From: Erwinia rhapontici
GTDB lineage: Bacteria; Pseudomonadota; Gammaproteobacteria; Enterobacterales; Enterobacteriaceae
Direction of reading: 5' to 3'
Length of the DNA stretch: 64,000 bases
Assembly: GCF_012271765.1 (NCBI RefSeq)
Contig: NZ_VRKO01000001.1
Coordinates: forward strand, 44,802 to 108,801
Position numbers and translations under genes: made by a program
Notes under the pieces: model-generated
Told to the model about the DNA's origin: nothing
The model's input: only the letters and a program-made list of their open reading frames with translations
The model's database searches: none
In this document: positions 8,356-17,927 of the stretch, piece after piece
How positions within the stretch are numbered: the stretch's first letter is position 1
Layout of the letters: every line of letters begins with the position of its first letter

Positions 8356-10569
8356 TTAGAAACGGAAGGTGGCAGTACCGACAATCTGACGCTCTGCGCC
8401 CCAGTAGCAGGCATGCTCACGATAACAGCTGGCAACATACTCACGGTCAAACAGGTTGTTAACGTTAATACCGACCGATGACCCTGGAAGTCCAAAACGA
8501 GCCAGGTCGTACTTCACGACGGCATCAACCAACGTATAACCGGCAACATCAAAATTCTGATCCTGGTTATCGCCATTACTCGCCTGATGACGATACAGAC
8601 CTTTACTCTCACCCACGTAGCGCAAGCCCGTGCCCAGCGTCAGGCCGGATAAGGCACTTTCATTGAATGTGTAGTCGCCCCACAGTGATGCCATATGTTT
8701 AGGCACCTGCACTGGCGTTTTTCCACGCAGGTAATTGTCTTCTGTATATTCAGCATCGGTATAGCTGTATGACGCAGTCACGTTGATGTTGGCATTGACG
8801 GCGGCTTTGGCTTCAAACTCGAACCCACGGGAACGAATCTCCCCGCCCTGTACGCTAAACAGTGGCGCAGTCGGGTCACCCATCAGGTTGTTATTTTTGG
8901 TCAACTGGTAAATCGCCCCGGTCAGAACAATAGGACGATCTTTCGGAACGTATTTCACGCCTGCTTCATACTGTTTTGCACGGGAAGGTGTGAAGGTTTC
9001 CCCACCGAGAGTAGTGCCAGTATTAGGAATAAATGATTCGCTGTAACTGAAGTAAGGTGCAATACCGTTATCGAAGACATAGTTCACCCCGCCGCGCCAG
9101 GTAAAGGCCTGGTCGTGGGTTTTGTTTTCACTGGCATTACGGTCAAACGCCGACATGGTCAGGTAGTCATAGCGTCCGCCCAGTGTCAGCACCCAACGAT
9201 CCCACTCCATTTGGTCCTGCGCATACAGACCGGTTTGTTCCTGCTTATTCAGATATTGATACGGGAATCCTGATCCCTGAATCATTTGATCGTTTCCATA
9301 TTGTGGATTCAACGCATCCAGCGGAGCGGCGGCGCCAAAAATCGCATCAATATCATTGCGTGAACGCTGATAATCCACGCCCATCAGCAGAGTGTGATCC
9401 ACCTGACCAGTAGCAAACTTCGCCTGGGCCTGGGTATCAACCGCAAACTGATTCAGCTTTTCCTGTGAATGCGCGTAACCGCGATCGATAGTGTTGTTAG
9501 CGGTATTCAGGCCATTGCCATAAATGCTCAAGTAATTGGTACGCATCTGCGCATAACGCAGGTTCTGACGTACGGTCCAGGTATCATTGAACGCATGATC
9601 GAAGCTGTAACCGATCATTTTGGTGTTGCGGGAGATTTTATTGCTGTCTTCACCCTCATCAAAATCGGTTGGTAGCTTGTGCTGATTGCCGTTGGCATCC
9701 GTAATGGGCACGACCGTGCCTTCACGCGGTAACCAGCCGTAATAACCGGTTTCCGGTTCATTCTGGAAGTAGCTCAGGAAGGTGAAATGGGTATTCTCAT
9801 CCGGTTGCCAGCTGAAAGATGGCGCGATGGTATAACGCTTCTCTTTATTCATCTGCTGCTGCGCATCTGCGCTGCGTGCCAGACCCGTTAAGCGGTAAGA
9901 GAACTCGCCGTTGTCATCCAGAGCGCCTCCGAAATCAAAGCCGGTAGAAAACAGGTTATCGGTCCCCATCTGGAACTGGACTTCACGCAGAGTTTCGGTG
10001 GTTGGGCGCTTGCTCACCATCGATACAATGCCACCCGGGTTACTTTTTCCATACAGCACAGACGTTGGCCCGCGCATCAGTTCAACGCGTTCCAGGAAAT
10101 AAGGGTCAACAGCAAATTCGGAGTAGTTATCACCCTGTAATTTCAGGCCATTGAGATACTGATTGGTATTCGTTTCACTAAAACCACGAATGGATAATGC
10201 ATCAATCACGTTTGACGCACCGCGGTTACCTACCATCACTCCGGTGGTATAACCCAGCGCTTCTTTTACTGACAAAGGCTGATGTGTTTGCATTTCCTGG
10301 CTGGTGATAACAGACACAGACTGCGGGTTTTTCTCAATCGGTGTATCGGTTTTGGTGCCGGTGGCGCTGTGTTTTGCCGCAATGGTCGGGGCCGGGCCCC
10401 AGGCACTTTCCTGCGGCGCACTGCCAGCATCCGCCGTGACATTAATCGTCTGCTCAGCGGCAGCAAAGGCTGCACCACTGGTGAGTGAGAGAGCGACCAG
10501 CGCCGCCAGTTGTCGTTTTGCTGTTTTCAGGTGTGTAAAATCAGTGGATAAATCGCGCACATTGGCCAT
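8356..10569 (-). CDS. fhuA: TonB-dependent ferrichrome receptor FhuA
   Basis: Outer-membrane receptor for ferric hydroxamates, energised by TonB. The precursor of 737 residues (E. coli 747) has a long N-terminal leader with the hydrophobic segment LAALVALSLTSGAAFAA and then a TonB box (QTINVTA). The plug domain shows KNPQSVSVITSQEM, LSIRGFSE, LMRGPTSVLYGKSNPGGIVSMVSKRP. The barrel ends VGTATFRF, the C-terminal Phe motif for outer-membrane assembly. Two cysteines close together near the C-terminus (ASCYREHACYWG) are typical of FhuA/FoxA-type receptors. It heads the fhuACDB operon; a Fur-box-like sequence lies 44 nt upstream. The substrate could be another hydroxamate, but the operon context supports ferrichrome. 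Confidence 0.93.
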   Translation of the reverse strand: MANVRDLSTDFTHLKTAKRQLAALVALSLTSGAAFAAAEQTINVTADAGSAPQESAWGPAPTIAAKHSATGTKTDTPIEKNPQSVSVITSQEMQTHQPLSVKEALGYTTGVMVGNRGASNVIDALSIRGFSETNTNQYLNGLKLQGDNYSEFAVDPYFLERVELMRGPTSVLYGKSNPGGIVSMVSKRPTTETLREVQFQMGTDNLFSTGFDFGGALDDNGEFSYRLTGLARSADAQQQMNKEKRYTIAPSFSWQPDENTHFTFLSYFQNEPETGYYGWLPREGTVVPITDANGNQHKLPTDFDEGEDSNKISRNTKMIGYSFDHAFNDTWTVRQNLRYAQMRTNYLSIYGNGLNTANNTIDRGYAHSQEKLNQFAVDTQAQAKFATGQVDHTLLMGVDYQRSRNDIDAIFGAAAPLDALNPQYGNDQMIQGSGFPYQYLNKQEQTGLYAQDQMEWDRWVLTLGGRYDYLTMSAFDRNASENKTHDQAFTWRGGVNYVFDNGIAPYFSYSESFIPNTGTTLGGETFTPSRAKQYEAGVKYVPKDRPIVLTGAIYQLTKNNNLMGDPTAPLFSVQGGEIRSRGFEFEAKAAVNANINVTASYSYTDAEYTEDNYLRGKTPVQVPKHMASLWGDYTFNESALSGLTLGTGLRYVGESKGLYRHQASNGDNQDQNFDVAGYTLVDAVVKYDLARFGLPGSSVGINVNNLFDREYVASCYREHACYWGAERQIVGTATFRF

Positions 10570-10612
10570 TTAGCTTTTCTCTGAACAAGGATTGTTGAAT
10601 GTGAAACGAAAC

Positions 10613-10631
10613 GATAATTATTATTATAACG
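10613..10631 (-). promoter_or_regulatory. Candidate Fur box upstream of fhuA
   Basis: GATAATTATTATTATAACG matches the 19-bp Fur consensus at 13 positions, including the GATAAT half. It lies 44-62 nt before the fhuA start, and its minus strand contains a TATAAT that could be the -10 box, so Fur-Fe2+ binding would block the promoter. Iron-dependent repression of fhuA is well established in enterobacteria; the exact site here is inference. Confidence 0.6.
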
Positions 10632-10732
10632 CTCGGATAATATGCGAAACAAAGTCAGTTCTGCAAGGAAAAACGCCCCACATGATCTGCCACACAAGCG
10701 GCATGGGCATTGACCTGGCGCGGAAAAAAGCC

Positions 10733-10760
10733 AAAAAAAAAGCCGGTTTCCCGGCTTTTT
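10733..10760. terminator. Bidirectional terminator after mrcB
   Basis: AAAAGCCGG-TTTC-CCGGCTTTTT: a GC stem flanked by an A-run on one side and a T-run on the other, 21 nt after the mrcB stop. On the minus strand it ends mrcB. It lies between mrcB and the fhuA promoter. Confidence 0.85.
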
Positions 10761-10780
10761 CATTCAGATAACAGTGAAGG

Positions 10781-13330
10781 CTACTGACCAAACATATCTT
10801 TGATCCAACCAGCCACACCATCGCCATCCTTTTGCTGATTCTGCGGTTGCTGCCCTTGTTGCTGATTCTGTTGCTGATTCTGCTGTTGATTCTGCTGCTG
10901 CAACATCTGTTGCTGCTGCTGAACCTGCTGCTGTTGCTGCTGGCACAGGGCGTTAGCATCCGTGGTCCAGACCGGCAGGCTACGCCAGCTGCTGCTGGCA
11001 CTGCCGCAGACAAAGTTACCGGCAGAATCGACGTTCATCAGTGCAATATCTTCTGGTGGCGTAAGGGTTAACGGCATCGGCGCCTGCATTTCCAGATAAC
11101 GACGATACAGCTGCATCGCCCCGCTGGAACCATACAGTTTGGTCGGCTGGTTGTTATCACGACCCACCCAAGTGATGGCGACTTCTTTGCCATCGATCCC
11201 GGCAAACCAGGTATCCACCTGATTGTTGGTGGTGCCGGTTTTGCCTGCCAGCGTCGCTTTCGGATACTTAGCCCCAAGCGCACGCGCCGTACCGTGATCC
11301 ACCACCTGCTGCATGCTGTAGAGCGTCAGGTAAGCCCCCTGCGCCGGAACGGCACGTTCGGCCTGCGGGAAGCTCTGATACAGCACGCTACCATCTTCAG
11401 CAATCACGGAACGTACGGCCGACAGCGGCGCACGGCTGCCGCCGCTGGCGATAGTCTGGAAAGCCTGTGCCACTTCAATCGGTGTCAGGTTCAGTGCACC
11501 CAGTAACATCGCCGGCACCGGATTCAGCTGATCTTTCGGTACACCCAGCTTGGTCCAGGTATCCACCACCTGCGGCAGACCGAGCGTCATCCCCAGGTTC
11601 ACCGTCGGCACGTTCATGGAGTTGGTCAGTGCATCCACCAGCATCACCTGGCCGCTGTAACGACGGTCGTCGTTCTGCGGTTTCCACACCTGGCCGTTAG
11701 GCTGTTTCAGCGCAATCGGATTATCCGCGAGCCAGGTATTCAGACGGTAGGTATCCGGCTGGCTCAGCGCGGTCAGATAGGTCGCCGGTTTTGCCAGTGA
11801 ACCAATCGAACGACGCGCCTGCAAGGCACGGTTGTAGCCCGCGAACTGTGGATCGGCACCACCGACCATGGCGCGCACTTCACCGCTGAAGCGGTCCACC
11901 ACCACCATCGCCGCTTCCAGATCGTTGACCCCACGCTGTTTACGCAGCGCCGGGATCCCCTCTTCGACTGACTTCTCAGCAGCATCCTGCGACACCGAAT
12001 CCAGCGTGGTGAAAATTTTCACCCCGGAGAGATCCTTCACCTTATCGCCGAGTTTGCTCTGCAACTCGTTACGCACCATCTGCATAAACGCTGGCTGTGG
12101 GGTGATCACGCCGCCTTTCGGCTGCACGCCCAGCGGACGCGCACTCAGCATGTCGTAAAGCTCCTGGTCGATCACCTTCTGCTGCTGCAACAGGCGCAAC
12201 ACCAGGTTACGACGCTCCAGTGACAACTGCGGGTTGCGCCACGGGTTATACAGCGATGCGCCTTTCACCATGCCCACCAGCAGTGCCTGCTGGTCAAGGC
12301 TCAGCTCATCCACGGGACGGCCAAAGTAATACAGGCTGGCCAGCGGGAAGCCACGGATCTGATCGTTGCCTGCCTGGCCGAGATACACCTCATTGAGGTA
12401 CAGCTCCAGAATGCGGTCTTTGCTGTAGCGCGCATCCATGATCAGCGCCATATAGGCTTCGTTGGCTTTACGCCACAGCGAGCGTTCGTTGGTGAGGAAC
12501 AAGTTCTTCACCAGCTGCTGGGTCAGCGTACTTCCGCCCTGCACTGCACGTCCGGCAGTGATGTTGGCGACAAAAGCACGGCCAATCGAATAGAGGCTGA
12601 TGCCATCATGCTGATAGAAATGACGGTCTTCGGTCGCCACCAGCGTATCCACCAACAGGTCCGGGAACCCGGCGCGTGGTACAAACAGGCGCTGTTCGCC
12701 GTTAGGCGACTGCAACATGGTGATCAGACGCGGGTCAAGGCGGAAGAAGCCGAAGCTACGCCCGTTGTCGAGGTTCTTAATATCGCTCAGCCGATCGCCG
12801 CTGAAGCTCAGACGCGCGCGGATCTGCCCCTCTTTGCTGTCGGGGAAATCAAACGGACGACGGATCATCTCAATGCTGTTGGCCTGCACGGTAAATTCGC
12901 CGGGGCGCGTCATGCGCGTCACTTCGCGATACTGTGTGCCTTCCAGCAGCGTGATCATCTCTTTTTTGTTGTACGACATGCCTGGCTCAAGGTTGACCAT
13001 GCGGCCATAGACCGTGGCCGGTAGCTGCCAGACTTTGCCATCAATACGGCTGCGGATCTGTGAATCGAGGTAGAAACCATAAATGGCCATGACCACCGCG
13101 AAGATCAGGAAAAGCTTAAACAATAAGCCTATCCAGCCTCTTTTTTTACGCGTCCCGCGCCCTTTTCCTTTACGTGGCATCGAAGTTACCTCTTCCTCAT
13201 CCAGATCTTCATCATCCTGATCGTCATAGTCATCATATTCTTCTTCCCTGCGGCGACCACGCCCCGCTTTGTTGCGCGCAGGCTGGGGCTGTTTTCCTTT
13301 ACGCCCGATAGGTTCGCGATCGTCAGACAT
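10781..13330 (-). CDS. mrcB: Bifunctional penicillin-binding protein 1B
   Basis: Class A PBP that polymerises and cross-links peptidoglycan. The 849-residue protein has a basic cytoplasmic N-terminus with an acidic run ([19 protein letters not shown]), one transmembrane helix ([21 protein letters not shown]), and a UB2H-type domain. The GT51 domain follows with [10 protein letters not shown] and [15 protein letters not shown]. The transpeptidase domain has [12 protein letters not shown] (active-site Ser), SMN and [15 protein letters not shown]. The C-terminal tail is rich in Gln and Asn in a repeating NQQQ pattern before a conserved [13 protein letters not shown] end. GGAG precedes the ATG. 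It is monocistronic here. Confidence 0.97.
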   Translation of the reverse strand: MSDDREPIGRKGKQPQPARNKAGRGRRREEEYDDYDDQDDEDLDEEEVTSMPRKGKGRGTRKKRGWIGLLFKLFLIFAVVMAIYGFYLDSQIRSRIDGKVWQLPATVYGRMVNLEPGMSYNKKEMITLLEGTQYREVTRMTRPGEFTVQANSIEMIRRPFDFPDSKEGQIRARLSFSGDRLSDIKNLDNGRSFGFFRLDPRLITMLQSPNGEQRLFVPRAGFPDLLVDTLVATEDRHFYQHDGISLYSIGRAFVANITAGRAVQGGSTLTQQLVKNLFLTNERSLWRKANEAYMALIMDARYSKDRILELYLNEVYLGQAGNDQIRGFPLASLYYFGRPVDELSLDQQALLVGMVKGASLYNPWRNPQLSLERRNLVLRLLQQQKVIDQELYDMLSARPLGVQPKGGVITPQPAFMQMVRNELQSKLGDKVKDLSGVKIFTTLDSVSQDAAEKSVEEGIPALRKQRGVNDLEAAMVVVDRFSGEVRAMVGGADPQFAGYNRALQARRSIGSLAKPATYLTALSQPDTYRLNTWLADNPIALKQPNGQVWKPQNDDRRYSGQVMLVDALTNSMNVPTVNLGMTLGLPQVVDTWTKLGVPKDQLNPVPAMLLGALNLTPIEVAQAFQTIASGGSRAPLSAVRSVIAEDGSVLYQSFPQAERAVPAQGAYLTLYSMQQVVDHGTARALGAKYPKATLAGKTGTTNNQVDTWFAGIDGKEVAITWVGRDNNQPTKLYGSSGAMQLYRRYLEMQAPMPLTLTPPEDIALMNVDSAGNFVCGSASSSWRSLPVWTTDANALCQQQQQQVQQQQQMLQQQNQQQNQQQNQQQGQQPQNQQKDGDGVAGWIKDMFGQ

Positions 13331-13495
13331 CTTGTTTATTTCTCCAGAAGCAGGCGTCGGCCGGGCCGACTACTTTCGTCGTATGACGACAGTTGCGGAA
13401 CCAGAACCTTCTGAAAGCCTCTGGCAGTCACACAAGCGCGACAGAATACCATTTATTACTGGCGAGCATCTATTGTGCCTTTGCAACAAAAAACC

Positions 13496-14467
13496 TTAAT
13501 TCTCCTGATGCAGGGACTGCATCACACGCGCATGTTCATTCGCATCAAGGCAGATAAACTCCGGGAGCAGGCTGGTAGCCGCCTGTTTCAAGGCATCGAT
13601 CAAGGCCAGAACGCTGGAACGCGGTGGGCGGGATTGCGGAGTGGTGACCCCAAAGTAATAAGGAATGTCCACATCCAGCTCTCTGATCACCACACCTGCC
13701 ACGGGCAAACCGTAAGCGGTGACGGGTTCCATAATCGCCACGCCTAATCCCGAACGAATGCAGGAGAGAATATTCACCGATGAGTTCGTTTCAATCACAC
13801 CCGCCGGTTTGACCTTTGCCTTACGTAATACCTGCTCATAGCGCCTGCGCAGGCGATACGGGTTGTAAGGTGTGATCAGCTTGCGTGACGTTAAGTCGGT
13901 TAACAGCACCTGCTCTTTCTGGGCCAACGGGTCATCTTCTCTCAGCGCCATGACGCAGCGTGATTGACCAATCCAGTGAACCTGCGCCCCCTGATGCTCC
14001 AGCGGCAGGCTGCTGATCCCCAACTCCGCCTGGCCGGTAATAATGGCGTGCGCCGTTTGTTCTGCGGAATCACTTAGGATTTGCACCGAGTCATCCAGAT
14101 TCACCTGCGCCAGTGCCACGGGCAGCAGGCCGGAGGACATTGATGGCGTAGCGGCAATCAGCAGCGGGGTTTTTTCTTCTTTCCAGATCTCATTGGCGCG
14201 CAGGCGTATCTGTTGCAACGACGTCAACGCCGTCTCAACGTACTCATGCAGACGCAGTGCCTGCTCGGTCGGGTAGATACGTGGCCCGTTACGCAAAAAA
14301 AGCGGATAACCAAGGGTGTTCTCCAGATCCTGGATCAGCCGGGTCACGGCAGGCTGCGAACGTTGCAGAACTTTAGCCGCTGCCGTCACACTGCCGGACG
14401 AGATGACCGCCGAGAAAGCCTGTAACTGGCGAAGGTCAAGATCGTTAAGTGAAGCCAGGTTCTGCAT
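13496..14467 (-). CDS. LysR-family transcriptional regulator of the monooxygenase/importer island
   Basis: A 323-residue LysR regulator. The N-terminal winged helix spans about residues 8-68 (DLRQLQAFSAVISSGSVTAAAKVLQRSQPAVTRLIQDLENTLGYPLF in full form); residues 90-300 form the periplasmic-binding-protein-like effector domain. AAGGATTCCC precedes the ATG. It is divergent from the flavin monooxygenase gene, the normal arrangement of a LysR regulator and its target operon, so it probably controls the eight-gene island. The inducer is unknown. It marks the left end of DNA inserted between mrcB and hrpB relative to E. coli. Confidence 0.85.
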   Translation of the reverse strand: MQNLASLNDLDLRQLQAFSAVISSGSVTAAAKVLQRSQPAVTRLIQDLENTLGYPLFLRNGPRIYPTEQALRLHEYVETALTSLQQIRLRANEIWKEEKTPLLIAATPSMSSGLLPVALAQVNLDDSVQILSDSAEQTAHAIITGQAELGISSLPLEHQGAQVHWIGQSRCVMALREDDPLAQKEQVLLTDLTSRKLITPYNPYRLRRRYEQVLRKAKVKPAGVIETNSSVNILSCIRSGLGVAIMEPVTAYGLPVAGVVIRELDVDIPYYFGVTTPQSRPPRSSVLALIDALKQAATSLLPEFICLDANEHARVMQSLHQEN

Positions 14468-14625
14468 ACGGGAATCCTTTATTTTTCAACAGCCATAATT
14501 ATCAAGTGCAATTTTTGAATAAGCTAATTATTAATTAGTATTAAGAATACGCATACACACTAATTCATAATGCGTTTTTCATATAATCCATTATATGCAT
14601 TGAGATGACGAAAAGGGGCTTAATC
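14468..14625. promoter_or_regulatory. Divergent promoter region of the LysR/monooxygenase island
   Basis: A very AT-rich 158-bp spacer between divergent genes. It contains a perfect 7-2-7 inverted repeat ATATAATCCATTATAT (14581-14596), whose left arm includes a TATAAT -10-like box 39 nt before the monooxygenase start, and a dyad-rich stretch TAATTATTAATTAGTATTA further left. LysR proteins usually bind T-N11-A dyads in such spacers. Promoter assignment is inference. Confidence 0.5.
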
Positions 14626-16089
14626 ATGTCAGCAAAGGGTGCAAACAAAACCGGTTTAGACGCGTTGCAACAACGCCTGGCTGAGGATTTGTCTTTGCTG
14701 GAACTGCCCGCCAGGCCCTGGGTTCCCACACGTGTTTACCATGGTACCGCTGTGCGTGACGTGGTGGTGATTGGTGGCGGTATGTGCGGCCTGGCTACCA
14801 CGGCAAAGCTGATCCTGAGCGGGATCACCAATGTCGTTGCCTATGATGCCGCGCCTGCCGGGCTGGAAGGGCCGTGGGTAACGTTTGCCCGTATGGAAAC
14901 ACTGCGATCCCCCAAAACGCTGCACGGCCCGGCACTCGGCCTGCCGCAACTGACCTTTCGTGCCTGGTTCACGGCGCAGTGGGGAGCAGAAGCCTGGGAA
15001 GCGCTGGATAAAATTCCGAAAGGTCAGTGGATGGATTATCTGGTTTGGTATCGCCAGGTGCTGGCGCTGCCCGTGCGTAACAATGTGCGCATGACCAGCA
15101 TCACTGCAGCGGACGATCTGATCGCTATCGATCTTGAGGGCGCAGAAACGGGCCGGGTCTATACCCGGCATCTGGTGCTGGCAACGGGACGTTCAGGGCT
15201 GGGCGGCTTTGCCGTTCCTGATTTCCTGCAAGGGGTCGACCACGCCCTCTGGGCACACTCTGCCGATGATATCGATTTCGCTGCACTGAAGGGCAAGCGC
15301 CTGGCGGTGATCGGGGCGGGTGCATCATCGATGGACAATGCCGCTGCGGCACTGGAGTCCGGTGTCGGCTCCGTTGACCTGCTGATCCGCCGCAAAGAGA
15401 TGCCACGCATCAACAAAATGACCGGCATCGGCAGCCAGGGCGTGGTGCACGGTATGCATCTGCTGCCTGACGCGTGGAAATGGAAGTTTGTCGACTACAC
15501 CAACACCACCCAGACGCCGCCGCCACGCTCCTCCACCCTGCGCGTTTCCCGTCATGCAAATGCCCGCTTCCTGCTCGATTGCGGTATCAGGGCGGTTGAA
15601 GAAAACGCGGGCGCGCTACGCATTGACACCACTCAGGGTCCGCTGCATTACGATTTTCTCATCGCCGCCACCGGCTTTTCCAATGACTTTAACGGCCGCC
15701 CGGAATTTGCTGCCATAGCGCCGCATATCCGCACCTGGTCGGATGGCCGCTACACGCCGGAAATGGGTGCACCGCGCCCTGGCATGCTGGCGTCACCGGA
15801 CCTGGGGCCAACGTTTGAATTCCGTGAACGCGTACCGGGTGCCTGCCCGATGCTGGCGAATATTCACTGCTTTAACGATGCCGCCATGCTGACGCACGGG
15901 AAGGTGTCCGGTGATATCCCGGCGGTCAGCGCCGGGACAGAACGTCTTGTGCGCGGCATTGCCGCTGCATTATTTGCTGAAGATGTCGATGCACACTTCA
16001 CCAGCCTGATGGCTTATGACATCCCAGAACTCCAGGGAGATGAATGGACTGATTCCACTCCCCAACTTCAAAAGGATAACGCATTGTGA
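14626..16089 (+). CDS. FAD/NAD(P)-binding monooxygenase-like protein
   Basis: A 487-residue flavoprotein with two Rossmann motifs: VVVIGGGMCGL near residues 48-55 (FAD) and LAVIGAGASSMDNA near 227-238 (NAD(P)H), and an ATG-F motif (AATGFSND) near 350. This is the layout of class B flavin monooxygenases and related pyridine-nucleotide oxidoreductases, which oxygenate or oxidise small N-, S- or carbonyl-containing substrates. The ATG at 14626 has AAGGGG upstream; the ATG at 14605 does not. It is first in an operon and its stop overlaps the next start (GTGA). The substrate cannot be read from the sequence. Confidence 0.75.
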   Translation: MSAKGANKTGLDALQQRLAEDLSLLELPARPWVPTRVYHGTAVRDVVVIGGGMCGLATTAKLILSGITNVVAYDAAPAGLEGPWVTFARMETLRSPKTLHGPALGLPQLTFRAWFTAQWGAEAWEALDKIPKGQWMDYLVWYRQVLALPVRNNVRMTSITAADDLIAIDLEGAETGRVYTRHLVLATGRSGLGGFAVPDFLQGVDHALWAHSADDIDFAALKGKRLAVIGAGASSMDNAAAALESGVGSVDLLIRRKEMPRINKMTGIGSQGVVHGMHLLPDAWKWKFVDYTNTTQTPPPRSSTLRVSRHANARFLLDCGIRAVEENAGALRIDTTQGPLHYDFLIAATGFSNDFNGRPEFAAIAPHIRTWSDGRYTPEMGAPRPGMLASPDLGPTFEFRERVPGACPMLANIHCFNDAAMLTHGKVSGDIPAVSAGTERLVRGIAAALFAEDVDAHFTSLMAYDIPELQGDEWTDSTPQLQKDNAL

Positions 16090-16568
16090 TTGATGCTATC
16101 GACAAGGCGGCAGGCCTTGCCGCCGAGGATGCACTGTACGCAACCCGGCGTTTTCGCCCAGAATTTGTTCAGGGGGCCGAACTGTGCCGTCTCTCGGTGC
16201 TGCACCCCGAAAACGATCAGGGTCTGTCTGCGGCATGGCGCCATGCGGTGGCCCTGCGCATCGCCACATTGAATGCGGATACAGCACTGATAGCCGAATA
16301 CAGCGCACAGCTGGCGGCGTTGACGCCTGACGACACGCTGCTGGCTTTCGCCAGTGGAGCATCCGTCTGCGACGAACCGCTGGCGACCCTCGCTCGCCAT
16401 GTTGACCGGATCACACTGACTCCGGGTGAAGCCAAAGCCGATGATATCGCCCGGCTGGCCGGGGCGGGCTTCAACAATCCGCAGATCGTCGCGCTATCTG
16501 AACTGATTGCCTTCGTGAATTTCCAGACCAAAGTGGCCAGCGGTTTGCGCCTGATGAGGTTGTTATGA
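16086..16568 (+). CDS. CMD/alkylhydroperoxidase-like protein without catalytic cysteines
   Basis: A 160-residue alpha-helical protein related to the carboxymuconolactone decarboxylase/AhpD fold. The pattern LSAAWRHAVALRIATLN ... LARHVDRITLTPGEAKADDIARLAGAGFNNPQIVALSELIAFVNF is typical of the fold (written here only in short pieces of the protein), but no CxxC is present. It starts with GTG inside the monooxygenase stop and ends inside the next start (ATGA). From memory it resembles the Avi_7170-type CMD proteins, which occur paired with an AhpD-like partner; this assignment was not checked. It may be a subunit or scaffold of that partner. Confidence 0.6.
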   Translation: MIDAIDKAAGLAAEDALYATRRFRPEFVQGAELCRLSVLHPENDQGLSAAWRHAVALRIATLNADTALIAEYSAQLAALTPDDTLLAFASGASVCDEPLATLARHVDRITLTPGEAKADDIARLAGAGFNNPQIVALSELIAFVNFQTKVASGLRLMRLL

Positions 16569-17131
16569 TCCCATCTGTTACCCTGAAGCCCCTGACCTGG
16601 CACCCGCATATCGCTCCGGTCGAGCTGTCTGAAGCCACGCCACAGCAGATTGAAGCGATGAAGGTCACGCCATCGAATAAGAAGGTCTCGGAATATGTGC
16701 GCACGCTGGCGCACGACCCCGAGAGCTACGTAGCCCGTACCGTGCTGTTCAATGCCATTATGTATGTTGACGGCGGTTTGCCCCATGCCGACCGCGAACT
16801 GGGTGCGCTTGGAGCGTCAATGGTGAATGGCTGCAAGTTCTGCGCCGTGGTTCATGCGCGCCGCCATGCCAACCTGACCAAAAGCAACGACGTAGTCAGC
16901 GCACTCTATTTCGATAAACCCGAGCAGCTCGGCCCACGCGATGCGGCGATCCACCGCTTTGCCCGTCGTCTGTCGGCCGTGCCCTCGGAAGCGACGGCGG
17001 AAGATATCGCCCTGCTGAAATCCGTTGGCATGGATGACGTCGACATCGTCGACCTGATCCACGCCATCTCCATCTTCGGCTGGGCAAATCGCCTGATGCA
17101 CGTTCTCGGCCACGCCGATAGCGGAAACTGA
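16565..17131 (+). CDS. AhpD-like peroxidase-related protein (CMD family)
   Basis: A 188-residue CMD-fold protein with the redox motif NGCKFCAVVHARRH: Cys90, Cys93 and His97 give the AhpD-type CxxCxxxH arrangement. A basic LMRL-type N-terminal segment and a C-terminal helix pair (DLIHAISIFGWANRLMHVLG) are present. The family has peroxidase, thiol-reductase or decarboxylase members. The gene overlaps its Cys-less relative by 4 nt and lies 39 nt before an ABC importer. From memory it resembles the Avi_7169 type. It may detoxify peroxide formed by the flavoenzyme, or act on the monooxygenase product. Confidence 0.7.
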   Translation: MIPSVTLKPLTWHPHIAPVELSEATPQQIEAMKVTPSNKKVSEYVRTLAHDPESYVARTVLFNAIMYVDGGLPHADRELGALGASMVNGCKFCAVVHARRHANLTKSNDVVSALYFDKPEQLGPRDAAIHRFARRLSAVPSEATAEDIALLKSVGMDDVDIVDLIHAISIFGWANRLMHVLGHADSGN

Positions 17132-17169
17132 AGCACCTTAACGCCACCTGTGCCAGGAAACTGACCAAC

Positions 17170-17910
17170 ATGCTTGAACTTGACAATATTAAGCTCGCCT
17201 ACGGTAGCTCAGAAATTCTGAAAGGCGTGAACCTCTCGGTGAAACGCGGTGATGTGCTGTCGATTATTGGCCCAAGCGGCACCGGGAAAACCACGCTGCT
17301 GCGCTGTATTAACTATCTGGCGAAGCCTTCATCCGGCAGCATCACATTCGATCAAATCCGCATGGATTATCAGTCCGTCGACAAAAACGCCGTTCAGGCG
17401 ATCCGTCTGCGTACCGCCATGGTATTCCAGCAGTTTAACGTGTTTAAAAACATGACGGTCATTCAGAACGTGATGGATCCGCTGATTGTCGTACAGCGTA
17501 AGTCTGCTGATGAAGCGCGTAAAATTGCCCTTGAAGAGCTGGATCGCGTCGGTTTGTCTGACAAGCGCGACCACTATCCGTCTCAGCTTTCCGGCGGACA
17601 GCTTCAGCGTACCGGCATCGCCAGGGCGCTGGCCGTGCGGCCAGATGTGATCCTCTTCGATGAACCGACCTCCTCACTGGACCCGGAGCTGGTCGGCGAA
17701 GTACTGAAAGTGATCAAAGAGGTGACTTCATCGGGGATCACTTCGCTGCTGGTCACCCATGAGATGCAATTTGCTAAAAATGTCTCAAACCGCATCGTGT
17801 TTATGGATCAGGGCGTTGTCGCGGCGGAAGGTAGCCCGACGGAGATTTTTGACACGCCGTCAAATCCACGACTCGCGCAGTTCCTCCAGTCCGAAACAAC
17901 GCTCTACTAA
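17170..17910 (+). CDS. Polar amino acid-type ABC transporter ATPase
   Basis: A 246-residue ATPase of the PAAT (GlnQ/HisP-like) class. It has Walker A GPSGTGKTT (near residue 36), Q-loop VFQQFNVFKNMTV, signature LSGGQLQRTGIARALA, Walker B VILFDEPTSSLDPELVGEV and H-loop LLVTHEMQFAKNV, all intact. AGGAAACTG precedes the ATG. It leads a four-gene importer (ATPase, binding protein, two permeases) in the same direction as the oxidative genes, so uptake and oxidation of one compound are probably linked. Confidence 0.9.
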   Translation: MLELDNIKLAYGSSEILKGVNLSVKRGDVLSIIGPSGTGKTTLLRCINYLAKPSSGSITFDQIRMDYQSVDKNAVQAIRLRTAMVFQQFNVFKNMTVIQNVMDPLIVVQRKSADEARKIALEELDRVGLSDKRDHYPSQLSGGQLQRTGIARALAVRPDVILFDEPTSSLDPELVGEVLKVIKEVTSSGITSLLVTHEMQFAKNVSNRIVFMDQGVVAAEGSPTEIFDTPSNPRLAQFLQSETTLY

Positions 17911-17927
17911 TTAAAAGGATAATAACA

